Part shown: positions 9,414 through 18,035 of the stretch, in pieces | How positions within the stretch are numbered: the stretch's first letter is position 1 | How the letters are laid out: each line of letters begins with the position of its first letter | Assembly: GCF_035920345.1 (NCBI RefSeq) | Contig: NZ_CP109149.1 | Coordinates: 4,402,001 to 4,466,000 of the forward strand | Length of the DNA stretch: 64,000 bases | Source of the DNA: Nocardia vinacea | GTDB lineage: Bacteria > Actinomycetota > Actinomycetes > Mycobacteriales > Mycobacteriaceae | Direction: 5' to 3' | Notes under the pieces: model-generated | What the model was told of the DNA's origin: nothing | The model's database searches: none | Seen by the model: the letters and a program-made list of their open reading frames with translations, nothing else | Translations under genes and position numbers: made by a program

Positions 9414-10382
9414 TCAGGAGTCGGCGGCGGTGAGGACCTTGCGGGAGTTCTCGACGTCGCGGGCCATGGCCTCGAGGAGTTCGTCGATGGAATCGAATTT
9501 GCGCATGCCGCGCAGATGCTCGACGAAATCCACTGCGACGTGCTGGCCGTACAGGTCGGCCTCACTGTCGAGCACATAGGCCTCGACGGTGCGGGCGCGC
9601 CCGGAGAAGGTGGGGTTGGTGCCGATCGAGATCGCGGCCATCGCGCGCTGCCCCGGCGTCACGGTGCCGATAGTGTGGCCCGGCCCCAGCACTGTGAACC
9701 AGCCCGCGTAGACGCCGTCGGCCGGAATCGCGGCGTACATGGGCGGTGCGATATTCGCGGTCGGGAAGCCGAGCTCACGGCCGCGGCCGTCGCCGTGCAC
9801 GACCACGCCCTCGACCCGATGCGGACGGCCCAGCGCCTCGGCGGCCGCAGCCATATCGCCGGCGTCGACACAGGCGCGGATGTAGGTGGAGGAGAAGGTG
9901 ACCGCGTGCTCGCCGAGCAGTTTCACGCCGTCGACCTCGAAGCCGAATCGCTCACCCAGCTCACGCATGGTCTCGATGGTGCCCGCAGCCTTCTTGCCGA
10001 AGGTGAAGTTGTCACCGACCACGACCTCGGTCACATGTAGCCGCTCGACCAGCAGGTCGTGTACGTAGCGCCCCGGCGGCAGCTTCATGAATTCTTGGGT
10101 GAAGGGCATGACGCAGAACACGTCGACGCCGAGTTCCTCGGCCAATTCCGCGCGCCGGGTCAGCGTGGTCAACTGCGCCGGATGCGAGCCGGGGCGCACC
10201 ACTTCCATCGGGTGCGGGTCGAAGGTCATCAACACCGCCGGAACACCCCGCGCGGCAGCGGACTTCACGGCCCTGCTGATCAGCTGCGCGTGGCCGCGAT
10301 GCACACCGTCGAATACGCCGATCGTGAGCACGCACCGCCCCCAGTCCGCGGGTACGTCATCGAGGCTCCGCCATCTCTGCAC
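9414..10382 (-). CDS. ribF: bifunctional riboflavin kinase / FAD synthetase
   Basis: 322 residues with a GTG start at 10382 (VQRWRSLDDVPADW); the open frame extends much further upstream but without family similarity. The N-terminal nucleotidyltransferase domain has VLTIGVFDGVHRGHAQLI, where the HxGH-like motif binds ATP, and MTFDPHPMEVVRP. The C-terminal flavokinase domain has RPHRVEGVVVHGDGRGRELGFPTANI (the PTAN motif). It converts riboflavin to FMN and then FAD. It corresponds to M. tuberculosis Rv2786c and is divergent from the MntR-type gene. Confidence 0.95.
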   Translation of the reverse strand: MQRWRSLDDVPADWGRCVLTIGVFDGVHRGHAQLISRAVKSAAARGVPAVLMTFDPHPMEVVRPGSHPAQLTTLTRRAELAEELGVDVFCVMPFTQEFMKLPPGRYVHDLLVERLHVTEVVVGDNFTFGKKAAGTIETMRELGERFGFEVDGVKLLGEHAVTFSSTYIRACVDAGDMAAAAEALGRPHRVEGVVVHGDGRGRELGFPTANIAPPMYAAIPADGVYAGWFTVLGPGHTIGTVTPGQRAMAAISIGTNPTFSGRARTVEAYVLDSEADLYGQHVAVDFVEHLRGMRKFDSIDELLEAMARDVENSRKVLTAADS

Positions 10383-10701
10383 AGTCCGCAGCCTACGCAA
10401 AACGAGGGGCGAACAGTATTCGGAGGTGTCAATCCGCACTCCGGCCCGAGCCCCGTGTGTACATGGGGTGAATTGCGGGTTCAGCTGGATGACGACAGTT
10501 GCGAGGCAGCGGCGGCCCTGATTGTTCGCACTGCAAGATCCACAGCCGCCCGCATCGGCTCCGGGCGGCGGGGCCGACCGAGCACCGGCGGACCCGCGCT
10601 CGGTCCGACCAGGCGAAACCGATGGCTCGACGAGCGGTCCCGACGCTGTCGGACGACGGCACCGAGTGTTCAAGTGTCTGAATGTGTGAATCGGGAGTCC
10701 A
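10383..10701. other. ribF / mntR divergent intergenic region
   Basis: 319 bp between divergent starts. It must hold both promoters. The stretch just before 10702 (TTCAAGTGTCTGAATGTGTGAA) is a loose dyad that might bind the adjacent regulator, but I could not find a clean manganese or iron box. No coding signal seen. Confidence 0.4.
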
Positions 10702-11478
10702 ATGCATAAGCTCGAAGATGTGCCCGGTAAACGAGACATCGCAACCCGACGCGAGCTGGCCGACACCGCAGCGCAGCCGACCGAGACCCCAGGCCCCCAC
10801 GGCAGCACCGCGACGATTGCGCCGGAGCTCACCTCGGTCGCCCAGGACTATTTGAAGGTGATCTGGACCGCTCAGGAGTGGTCGCAGGAAAAGGTATCGA
10901 CGAAACTGCTCGCCGAACGGATCGGCGTCTCGGCCTCCACCGTCTCCGAGGCGGTACGCAAGCTCGCCGATCAAGGCCTGGTCGAACACGCCCGGTACGG
11001 ATCCATCACCCTCACCGAACACGGGCGGCGCGCGGCGGTCGCCATGGTGCGCCGGCATCGGCTGATCGAGACATTCCTTGTCAACGAACTCGGCTACGGC
11101 TGGGATGAGGTGCACGATGAGGCCGAGGTGCTCGAGCACGCGGTCTCGGAGTTGCTGATGGCCCGTATCGACGCGAAACTCGGCTATCCGGACCGGGATC
11201 CGCACGGCGATCCCATTCCCTCGGTCGACGGTGCGGTGCCGACGCCGCCCGCTCGCCAGCTCAGCGATTTCCGCGCGGACGAATCCGGCCATGTCGCACG
11301 GATTTCCGATGCCGATCCGGATATGCTGCGCTACTTCGATTCGGTCGGTATCGCGCTCGATACGCCGATCGTCGTGGTGGAACGCCGAGACTTCGCGGGC
11401 ACCATCGCGATTCGCATCGGGGACCGCACCATCGATCTCGGGCGCCCTGCGGCCGAAGCCATCTGGCTCAGCGACTGA
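10702..11478 (+). CDS. DtxR/MntR-family metal-dependent regulator
   Basis: 258 residues. After about 45 poorly conserved residues comes a winged helix (QDYLKVIWTAQEW, ERIGVSASTVSEAVRKLADQGLVE), then the metal-binding/dimerisation domain (RRHRLIETFLVNELGYGWDEVHDEAEVLEHAVSE, carrying the characteristic His, Glu and Asp ligands) and a C-terminal SH3-like/FeoA domain. The position matches M. tuberculosis Rv2788 (sirR). It probably represses Mn or Fe uptake when metal is replete. The start was chosen at ATG 10702; an internal start nearer the helix-turn-helix is possible. Confidence 0.88.
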   Translation: MHKLEDVPGKRDIATRRELADTAAQPTETPGPHGSTATIAPELTSVAQDYLKVIWTAQEWSQEKVSTKLLAERIGVSASTVSEAVRKLADQGLVEHARYGSITLTEHGRRAAVAMVRRHRLIETFLVNELGYGWDEVHDEAEVLEHAVSELLMARIDAKLGYPDRDPHGDPIPSVDGAVPTPPARQLSDFRADESGHVARISDADPDMLRYFDSVGIALDTPIVVVERRDFAGTIAIRIGDRTIDLGRPAAEAIWLSD

Positions 11479-11636
11479 CGATCGCGTGCCAGTGGTGACG
11501 ATTCATTGTCACCACCGCACGCCGCCGCGGCCACCGCGTCCGCGGCAAGAACAAACTCCGATACCCACCTATCGCATCGTCGGGTGTCGGAGTTAGCACA
11601 GGTCAAGCCCCATAGAAATTTCGTGCGCCGAATCGG

Positions 11637-12059
11637 TCAGCGCGACAGGAAATTCAGCAGCGCACGGAATTCGGATGGCGACAGGTAGCCGTCCCCGTCG
11701 GTATCCGCCGCCGCCAGCAGCGATTCGGCGGGCTCCTCGATCAGCCCGGCGCCGACATGACGGATCAGGGATTCGAGTTCTTCGACCGAGATCTTGCCGT
11801 CGCCATTGATATCGAAGACCGTGAAGGCCGCATCGGCATCGGTGACCTCGATACGGCCGCCGACCAGCGCGGCATCGAATTCGGCTCGGGAGACCAGGAA
11901 GTCGCCATTGGTATCGGCGGCAGCGACCATCCGTTCGACCGCCTCATCATCGACTTCCAGTCCGAGCGAACGGATTCCGGTGACTATGTCCTCGACCGAC
12001 ACCAGACCGTCGCCGTCCCGGTCCCAGAGCTCGAACGTATCGACCGGTTGTCCACTCAT
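11637..12059 (-). CDS. EF-hand calcium-binding protein (calerythrin-like)
   Basis: 140 residues with four EF-hand loops spaced evenly: DRDGDGLVSVED, DTNGDFLVSRAE, DINGDGKISVEE and DTDGDGYLSPSE. Position 1 is Asp and position 12 Asp or Glu in every loop, so all four could bind calcium. There is no signal peptide, so it is cytosolic, like the calerythrin/calsymin-type proteins of actinomycetes. It may buffer or sense calcium; no partner gene is adjacent. Confidence 0.9.
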   Translation of the reverse strand: MSGQPVDTFELWDRDGDGLVSVEDIVTGIRSLGLEVDDEAVERMVAAADTNGDFLVSRAEFDAALVGGRIEVTDADAAFTVFDINGDGKISVEELESLIRHVGAGLIEEPAESLLAAADTDGDGYLSPSEFRALLNFLSR

Positions 12060-12188
12060 TGCCCCACTGCCTTCGTCGCACTGTCTACCGCGCCCACTGT
12101 ACGGATCGCCGTGCCAATTGACGCATGGCTACTGACTACTTCGCATTAGGCACAATGTGTGAGGTAGTCATCCGATTTGCGACACCGG

Positions 12189-12602
12189 TCAGCCAGCGGC
12201 GGGCACGCGGTCGGTGGTGAAGGCGGTGCGCTTTTCGTGGGCGGCGGCTAGCCAGAAGAAGATCGGAGGGAGGGCGAATTCTATTGCGGTGAGGACGATT
12301 TGGAACCAGTGCGGCCAGCCGTAGACGGCGACCGAGATCAAGCGGGCCACGCCGCTCAGTAGGAAGATTCCGGCGAGCCAGCGCACCGCGGGTGCGGAGA
12401 TCGGCGTTCGGCGGGCTGCCCAGATCCAGGCGAGGCCATAGCCGACGAAGATGCCGCCGAAGAAGCGAGTCTGACTGTCGGCGGTGACGCCGGAGGAGCC
12501 CATATCGGGGATGCCGTCGATTCCGGCAGCCATGTGGAATATGCCGATACCAACGATGACAACGCCCATCGCCATGGACAGCCATTTGAGTGCCGAGGTC
12601 AT
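12189..12602 (-). CDS. DUF4345 small membrane protein
   Basis: 137 residues with four hydrophobic segments (VVIVGIGIFHMAAGI, FFGGIFVGYGLAWIWAA, WLAGIFLLSGVARLISVAVY, IVLTAIEFALPPIFFWLAA). The pattern G-x-x-FVGYGLA followed by LSGVARLIS is typical of DUF4345. It is divergent from a TetR regulator across a paired operator and is therefore its probable target. Function unknown. Confidence 0.85.
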   Translation of the reverse strand: MTSALKWLSMAMGVVIVGIGIFHMAAGIDGIPDMGSSGVTADSQTRFFGGIFVGYGLAWIWAARRTPISAPAVRWLAGIFLLSGVARLISVAVYGWPHWFQIVLTAIEFALPPIFFWLAAAHEKRTAFTTDRVPAAG

Positions 12603-12618
12603 GAATTCCTCACTTCAC

Positions 12619-12677
12619 TAGTTGACGTTTGTCTACTAAGCCCGACCCTAGGACGCTTGGTAGACATACGTCAACTA
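12619..12677. promoter_or_regulatory. double TetR operator
   Basis: A 22-bp inverted repeat: 12619-12640 against 12656-12677, 20 of 22 positions matching. Each arm contains an internally symmetric GTNGAC-N4-GTCNAC box (12621-12636 and 12660-12675), the form expected for a TetR dimer site. Two dimers could therefore bind between the DUF4345 start (12602) and the regulator start (12689). The repeat covers the TTG at 12629, which argues against that codon as the regulator start. Confidence 0.85.
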
Positions 12678-12688
12678 AGCTTGCTGGG

Positions 12689-13291
12689 GTGACCCGCCGC
12701 CGCCTCGCCCCGGACGAACGCCGCCGCCTGCTGCTGGACGCGGGCGCGAAACTGTTCGCCGAACGCGCCTACGATGCGGTGCTGATGGAGGACGTCGCGG
12801 CCGCGGCCGGTGTTTCGCGCGCCCTGCTCTACCGCCACTTCCCGACCAAACGCGACCTCTTCGCGGGCGTCTACCAACTGGCCGCCGACAGCCTGCTGGT
12901 CGCCACGAAACTCGATACCGAAACCCCGCTGCCCGAACAGCTCGCGGCCGGACTCGACGAGCACTTCGACTATTTCGAGGCCAATGCCAATACGGTCGTG
13001 GCCGCCAACCGCCTACTCGCGGGCGATCCGACCATCCAGGCGATCATCTCGGGCGAACTCGGCGAACTCCGGGTGCGTCTGCTCGACGTAATGGGCGTCG
13101 AAGGCCATATCCGCGAGCTCACCTCATCGGTGCTGATGGGCTGGCTGACCTTCGTCCGGGTGCTATCGGTCGACTGGCTGGAAAACCGCACCTGCACCCG
13201 CGCCGAACTCCGCGATATCTGCGTCGGCGCATTGCTCGGCGCACTGGAACCGCTTGGCGCGGTTAAAGATTCGACGGACGCACAACCATGA
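12689..13291 (+). CDS. TetR-family repressor
   Basis: 200 residues from the GTG at 12689 (VTRRRLAPDERRRLLL). The N-terminal helix-turn-helix reads AERAYDAVLMEDVAAAAGVSRALLYRHFPTKRDLFAGVY, with the usual YRHFPTK end. The C-terminal ligand domain is not diagnostic. It should autoregulate and control the DUF4345 gene through 12619-12677. Its 3' end overlaps the convergent truB by 29 bp. Confidence 0.9.
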   Translation: MTRRRLAPDERRRLLLDAGAKLFAERAYDAVLMEDVAAAAGVSRALLYRHFPTKRDLFAGVYQLAADSLLVATKLDTETPLPEQLAAGLDEHFDYFEANANTVVAANRLLAGDPTIQAIISGELGELRVRLLDVMGVEGHIRELTSSVLMGWLTFVRVLSVDWLENRTCTRAELRDICVGALLGALEPLGAVKDSTDAQP

Positions 13292-14168
13292 CCGAGGCCG
13301 CGCGCTTACCGCTCTCCTGCAGTAGTGCGATCGCGCGTCCGGACGGGTCGATGGCGGCGTAGACACCGGATATGCCGACCGGCTCGAGCCAGCGTCCGTT
13401 GCGCAGATCGTCGGCCTGCTTGTCATCGATATCGCGGTGCGGGAATGCGGTTCGGATGGCGTCGTCGATATCCAGACTCAACAGCGCGTCCTCGGATTCG
13501 GCCAATTCGTCAAGGGTTCTTGCGTGCTCGAGGGTGAACGGGCCGACCCTCGTGCGGCGCAAGGCGGTCAAATGGCCGCCGACGCCGAGTGCGGCGCCCA
13601 GATCGCGCGCCAGGGCGCGAATGTAGGTGCCGGACGAACATTCGACGACTACATCCAGATCGACGAACTCCGAAATATCCCGGCGGGCAAGGATATCGAA
13701 GCGCGAGACGGTGACCGGGCGCGCAGCGAGCTGGACCTCCTCACCAGCCCGATGCCGGGCATAGGCGCGTTCGCCGTTCACCTTGATGGCGCTGACCGTG
13801 GCAGGCACCTGTTCGATATCGCCGGTCAATTTCGCAGTGTGCGTGGCGATTTCGACATCGGTGAGATGGGTCGCCGACGCGGTCGAGAGCACTTCGCCCT
13901 CGGCGTCGTCGGTGGTGGTGGCCTGGCCGAGTCGAATGGTCGCGGTGTACGCCTTGGTGGTCAGCGTGAGCAGGCCGAGCAGTTTGGTGGCGCGTTCGAC
14001 GCCGAGCACCAGTACGCCGGTGGCCATCGGATCGAGCGTCCCAGCATGACCGATCTTCTTGGTGCGCAATAGTTTTCGACATTTCGCGACGACGTCGTGG
14101 CTGGTCCAGCCGCCGTCCTTGTCGACGATCAGCAGACCGCCGAGTGCGTCGATCCTGGCGTCGGCCAT
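13263..14168 (-). CDS. truB: tRNA pseudouridine-55 synthase
   Basis: 301 residues. LLIVDKDGGWTSHDVVAKCRKL and KIGHAGTLDPMATGVLVLGVERATK contain the TruB signature; the Asp of GTLDPMATG is the catalytic nucleophile. SGTYIRALARDLGAALG is the second conserved motif. It makes the universal pseudouridine in the T loop of elongator tRNAs. Its start codon overlaps the stop codon of the phosphopantetheinyl transferase by one base, the M. tuberculosis order Rv2793c-Rv2794c. Confidence 0.97.
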   Translation of the reverse strand: MADARIDALGGLLIVDKDGGWTSHDVVAKCRKLLRTKKIGHAGTLDPMATGVLVLGVERATKLLGLLTLTTKAYTATIRLGQATTTDDAEGEVLSTASATHLTDVEIATHTAKLTGDIEQVPATVSAIKVNGERAYARHRAGEEVQLAARPVTVSRFDILARRDISEFVDLDVVVECSSGTYIRALARDLGAALGVGGHLTALRRTRVGPFTLEHARTLDELAESEDALLSLDIDDAIRTAFPHRDIDDKQADDLRNGRWLEPVGISGVYAAIDPSGRAIALLQESGKRAASVMVVRPSNL

Positions 14169-14839
14169 CAGTCGTGCACGATCGCGGTCAGGATGAGTCC
14201 GTCGCCGATCATCCAGCGGCCGTCGAAGGAAATCAGCGGCGCGCCACCGTCGGTGACCTGTCCGGGCACCAGGATCTGGCTGTGGAAGGCACCCGAACCC
14301 GCGCCGTCGGAGCTCTCATCGATGGTGAAGGTGATGTGGGCGTCCTCGAAGCCGAGCCAGCGTGCGGTCAATGGCCACCACGCCTTGTAGGTGGCTTCCT
14401 TCGCGCAGAACAGCAAGCGGTCCAGGTGCAGACCGGAACCGTCGACCCGCGCCAACCAGTCCCGCTCGGGGGGCAGGCTCACCGAATCCAGCACGCCCTC
14501 GGGGAGTGTGCCGTGTGGTTCGGCGTCGATGCCGATCGAGCGGAACCGCAGTTTGTGGCCCAAGGCCGCCGCCCGGTAGCCGTCACAGTGCGTCAGGCTG
14601 CCGACGATGCCGCGCGGCCACACCGGTGCGCCCCGCTCGCCTTTGCCGATCGCGACCGGAGCCTCACCGAGTTCCGCCAGCGCCAGCCGGGCGCAGTGCC
14701 GAGCACCGATGAAGTCCCGGCGACGCTTCTCCACCGACTTCTCGATGAGGTGCGCCTCGGCCGGATGCGGCTGCAGATCTTCCGGGTAGGCCAACAACTC
14801 GGCCGAGGCCACACCGGCAGGAAGAATTTTCTCGATCAT
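14168..14839 (-). CDS. npt: 4'-phosphopantetheinyl transferase (Npt/PptT type)
   Basis: 223 residues from ATG 14839 (MIEKILPAGVASAELL). It closely resembles the Nocardia Npt that activates carboxylic acid reductase, and M. tuberculosis PptT. Motifs: RRRDFIGARHCARLAL (CoA site), VGSLTHCDGYRAAA, SIGIDAEPH (magnesium-binding D-x-E) and LFCAKEATYKAWW (the W/F-x-x-KEA motif). It transfers phosphopantetheine from CoA to carrier domains of polyketide and nonribosomal peptide synthases and related enzymes, so it is probably essential for cell-wall lipids and siderophores. It is followed directly by truB and preceded by the pptH homologue. Confidence 0.95.
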   Translation of the reverse strand: MIEKILPAGVASAELLAYPEDLQPHPAEAHLIEKSVEKRRRDFIGARHCARLALAELGEAPVAIGKGERGAPVWPRGIVGSLTHCDGYRAAALGHKLRFRSIGIDAEPHGTLPEGVLDSVSLPPERDWLARVDGSGLHLDRLLFCAKEATYKAWWPLTARWLGFEDAHITFTIDESSDGAGSGAFHSQILVPGQVTDGGAPLISFDGRWMIGDGLILTAIVHD

Positions 14840-14923
14840 CACTGACGAGCCTAGTCGAGCCGCGCCACCGACAAACGCCTCGGGAGGCACAGCGCATCAC
14901 CTGCGCTCGACCTCTGCAGAGGA

Positions 14924-14951
14924 GTGGACCGAGCACTCATACTCGGTCCAC
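14924..14951 (-). terminator. hairpin between pptH and npt
   Basis: A perfect 10-bp stem (GTGGACCGAG/CTCGGTCCAC) with an 8-nt loop, 53 bp after the pptH stop and 85 bp before the npt start on the same strand. It could terminate or attenuate read-through from the hydrolase into the transferase gene. Confidence 0.6.
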
Positions 14952-15003
14952 ATTCGCGGGATCTGAGCGCTGAGACCCTCCTCTGGCGGCAACGCCGCCG
15001 GAC

Positions 15004-16014
15004 TCACACACCGCGACGGCGCTCGGCCTTTTCTCGCATCTCGGCGGCTGCGGCTTCCATCTCGGGGGTGACCTTGAAGTGGCCGCCCCATTTATTCAGC
15101 GAACCCGGCGGGTAATCCGGGGTCGGGAGGATTTGGCGCAGCAACTGGTCGGGCAGTCCGCGACGCTGCCATTCGCGCGGGTAGCCGAGCGACACCTCTT
15201 CGAAGCGCACGCCGTCGTAGTAGGAGGTGCGCGGGATGTGCAGGTGGCCGTAGACCGAGCAGACCACGTTGTAGCTGGTGTGCCAGTCGGCGGTCAGATC
15301 GGTGCCGCACCAGAGGGCGAATTCCGGATACCACAGCACTTCGGTGGGCTGGCGGACCAGCGGGAAGTGGTTGATCATCACGATCGGCGTCTCGGGTGGC
15401 AGCGCGTCCAGTTTCCGCTTGGTGACCTGCACTCGGGCGTGACACCAGGCATCACGGGTCAGGTACGGATCCGGGGACAGCAGGAATTCGTCGGTGGCCA
15501 CCACATTGCGTTCCCGGGCCAGGGCGAGGCCCTCGGCCTTCGTTTTGGTGCCCTTCGGCAGGAACGAGTAGTCGTACAGCAGGAACATCGGAACCAGCGT
15601 CACCTGACCGCCGTACTGTTCGGACCCCGCGCCGGTCCACACCGGGAACGGATCCTCCGGTGTGATCACATCGAGATCCCGGCAGATCGACACCAGGTAG
15701 TCGTAGCGCGCGACACCGTGCATCTGCACCGGATCCTTCGCCGTGGTCCACAATTCGTGGTTGCCCGGCACCCAGATCACCTTGGCGAAGCGGCCACGCA
15801 GCAGCTCCAGTGCCCAGCGGATATCGTCGGACTTCTCCCCGACGTCCCCGGCCACGATGAGCCAGTCCTCGGGCGAATCCGCCCGAATCTGCTCGACGAC
15901 CGGACGATTCCCCTGGTGCCCGACGTGAACGTCGCTCACCGCCATCAACTTGGGTATCACCACACCTACATTGGCATATCCGCGGGAGTTGCCGCCGTTC
16001 GGCTCGACGATCAT
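15004..16014 (-). CDS. pptH: metallophosphoesterase, PptH-like phosphopantetheinyl hydrolase
   Basis: 336 residues from ATG 16014. Calcineurin-type metal motifs are visible: MAVSDVHVGHQGN (DxH), WLIVAGDVGE (GDxx), WVPGNHELW (GNHE), and YGHLHIPRT (GHxH near the end). M. tuberculosis Rv2795c, next to pptT, was shown to be a hydrolase that removes phosphopantetheine from carrier proteins, opposing PptT and influencing sensitivity to PptT inhibitors. The same neighbourhood here supports the same role; the activity itself is inferred. Confidence 0.85.
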   Translation of the reverse strand: MIVEPNGGNSRGYANVGVVIPKLMAVSDVHVGHQGNRPVVEQIRADSPEDWLIVAGDVGEKSDDIRWALELLRGRFAKVIWVPGNHELWTTAKDPVQMHGVARYDYLVSICRDLDVITPEDPFPVWTGAGSEQYGGQVTLVPMFLLYDYSFLPKGTKTKAEGLALARERNVVATDEFLLSPDPYLTRDAWCHARVQVTKRKLDALPPETPIVMINHFPLVRQPTEVLWYPEFALWCGTDLTADWHTSYNVVCSVYGHLHIPRTSYYDGVRFEEVSLGYPREWQRRGLPDQLLRQILPTPDYPPGSLNKWGGHFKVTPEMEAAAAEMREKAERRRGV

Positions 16015-16039
16015 GGGCGATACCGATTCGAGTCCGCCT

Positions 16040-16939
16040 CTAACGGCCGCGTTCGTACGGCCGGTCCGGGGCCTCGATCCGCTGGTAGTCGGTGACGACG
16101 AGGGTGGGCGTGTGATCCGGATCCCGCTGAGCACTGCCGGTTTCGACGACACCCCTGACCTCGAGCCAGGCATCGTCCTCGATCACCTCCGGCATCCCCG
16201 ACAGGTGCACAAGTACATACCGCGCATCAGCGACACAGCAGGTGATGACTACTCGCGCGAGATCCGCATCGGGCGTATCCGGATGCTGCTGCTCGAGATC
16301 CTTGGGCCGAATAATGAACCCACTGATAGTGATCTCACGACCGTCCAGCGAGTGACTGGAGTCCTGAAGCGCCCGATCCACCAGATCCACAATCGGCAAC
16401 CGCGGTGCCGGCTCGGCAGGCAGCGGCGGAAAAGCCCAGAGCTTCGGCTGCTCCGCGGCGATGTCGCGCGGGACGACCTCGACCGGGGAACTGGTAACCG
16501 CCGCCCCCGCGCCCAGGGCGGGTGGCGCGATGAGCAGGAGTGCGGCGACCGGTGCGAGCAACAACCATTGCGCGCGACCCGAGCCGTGCTGGTGGTCGTG
16601 CGGGCCCTGTGCGGCGCCGTGCCCGAGTGCATAGTCGCGGCCCTGCGCGTTGGCATGGCTCAGTACATCGTCGCCGCCGTGGATACCGCGGGGGCGGCGG
16701 GTCTCGAGGTGGCCAACGACGTCACGGCCGTGCACGTTCGCGTGCTCGTCGGATGCGGTGCCGCGGCGGATATCTCGGATGATTGCCACTAGGGCGAGCA
16801 AGATGAAGCCGATGCTGCTGATCAGCAGGAACGGGTAGAGGCTCGGTTTCACATAGCGTAGGTAGCTGCCGTCGAGGGTTATCCAGAGCACCGCGCCGCC
16901 GATGAGTAGCAACAGGAGGTTCTGTGTTTCTCGTTTCAT
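16040..16939 (-). CDS. TIGR03943-type permease-associated membrane protein
   Basis: 299 residues from ATG 16939 (MKRETQNLLLLLIGGAVLW). Two N-terminal membrane segments, a His-rich cytoplasmic loop (HANVHGRDVVGH, DHQHGSGRAQW), a third membrane segment, and an extracytoplasmic domain with the family motif ITISGFIIRP, then VITCCVADARYV. The start overlaps the stop of the upstream permease by 4 bp, so they are translated together. The His and Cys residues suggest metal handling. The exact substrate is unknown. Confidence 0.85.
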   Translation of the reverse strand: MKRETQNLLLLLIGGAVLWITLDGSYLRYVKPSLYPFLLISSIGFILLALVAIIRDIRRGTASDEHANVHGRDVVGHLETRRPRGIHGGDDVLSHANAQGRDYALGHGAAQGPHDHQHGSGRAQWLLLAPVAALLLIAPPALGAGAAVTSSPVEVVPRDIAAEQPKLWAFPPLPAEPAPRLPIVDLVDRALQDSSHSLDGREITISGFIIRPKDLEQQHPDTPDADLARVVITCCVADARYVLVHLSGMPEVIEDDAWLEVRGVVETGSAQRDPDHTPTLVVTDYQRIEAPDRPYERGR

Positions 16940-17940
16940 CGGGCACCTCCCAAGAAGATGTATCCGGCGATCGTGCCGCAGGCCACGGCGACCGCGAAGG
17001 TCATGGGGGCGAAGCGCATTGCGAAGCGGCGGCCGAAGCTGCCTGCCTGCATGGCGAAGAGCTTCACGTCGACGGCGGGGCCGACGACCAGGAATACCAG
17101 CCGCGGCAGTAGCGGCAGCGTCGACATGCTCGCCGCGACGAATGCATCGGCCTCCGAGCACAGGGCGAGCACGATCGCCAGCACCGCCATGACGAGGATC
17201 GCAACCACCATCTGCCCGGCCAACCGCTCGTACCAGGTGGGCGGAACCAGTACATGCAGCGCGGCGGCGGCCGCGGCACCGAGTACCAGAAATGCGCTGG
17301 CCTGCAAGAGATCGTGGCGCGCGGCCTCGGTGAGGACCTCCCACCGGGTTCGCCCCGTCACACAGTGGTCGCGTCCGGTACCACGCGGCAGCAGCCAGGC
17401 CGGGCGTCCGATTCGCGACCAGATCAGCCCCATCACCACCGCGGTGGCCAGCGAGCCGGTGAACCGCGCGGCCACCATTCCCGGCTCCCCGGGAAATGCC
17501 ACCGCCGTGGCGATCAACACCACCGGGTTGATCGCGGGAGCCGACAGCATGAAGGCCAAGGCCACCGATCCGGGCGCACCCTGATCGGTCAGCCGTCGCG
17601 CCACCGGCACGACACCGCATTCACAGCCGGGCAGCGCCATCCCGGCCAGTCCGGCCACGCCGATCGCCGCAGGTTCGTTGCGCGGCAATACCTTTCGTAG
17701 CACCGCAGGTGATACGAAAGCTGCGATACCACCGCTCACCAAAACACCGAGCGCCAGAAACGGCACCGCCTGCACGAACACACCCGCGAAAATCGTCACC
17801 GCAGTCTGCAATCGCGCGGATGCCCCCACCGCATGCACCAACGGCGCCTGCAAGACCAGTCCGAGGACGATCAGCGCGGCGAGCACATATGTCGAGGACA
17901 CGCGCGTCCGTACCGAATTCACAGCGTTCTGTGCGAGCAC
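16936..17940 (-). CDS. permease, UPF0718/DUF318 family
   Basis: 334 residues with about eight membrane segments. The family hallmark GMALPGCECGVVPVARRL and the later SAPAINPVVLIATAVAF are present; the Cys pair in CECG could bind a soft metal. It forms a two-gene unit with the TIGR03943 protein (4-bp overlap). This pair is widespread in actinobacteria and sometimes under zinc or metal control; I see no clear Zur box upstream. An export role for a metal or a toxic compound is an inference. Confidence 0.85.
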   Translation of the reverse strand: MLAQNAVNSVRTRVSSTYVLAALIVLGLVLQAPLVHAVGASARLQTAVTIFAGVFVQAVPFLALGVLVSGGIAAFVSPAVLRKVLPRNEPAAIGVAGLAGMALPGCECGVVPVARRLTDQGAPGSVALAFMLSAPAINPVVLIATAVAFPGEPGMVAARFTGSLATAVVMGLIWSRIGRPAWLLPRGTGRDHCVTGRTRWEVLTEAARHDLLQASAFLVLGAAAAAALHVLVPPTWYERLAGQMVVAILVMAVLAIVLALCSEADAFVAASMSTLPLLPRLVFLVVGPAVDVKLFAMQAGSFGRRFAMRFAPMTFAVAVACGTIAGYIFLGGAR

Positions 17941-18035
17941 GTCCCCATCCTGCCCTGTGCTGTCGCGAAATCCCGCTTGTCACCGATCACCCCGCGTTGC
18001 GCCGCCCGTACATCGCCGCGAGCGGTCCGGCGCGA

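Noticed and set aside
10640..10701. Possible Mn/Fe box upstream of the MntR-type gene.
   Set aside because: Only a weak dyad; it does not match a known MntR or IdeR consensus well enough to annotate.
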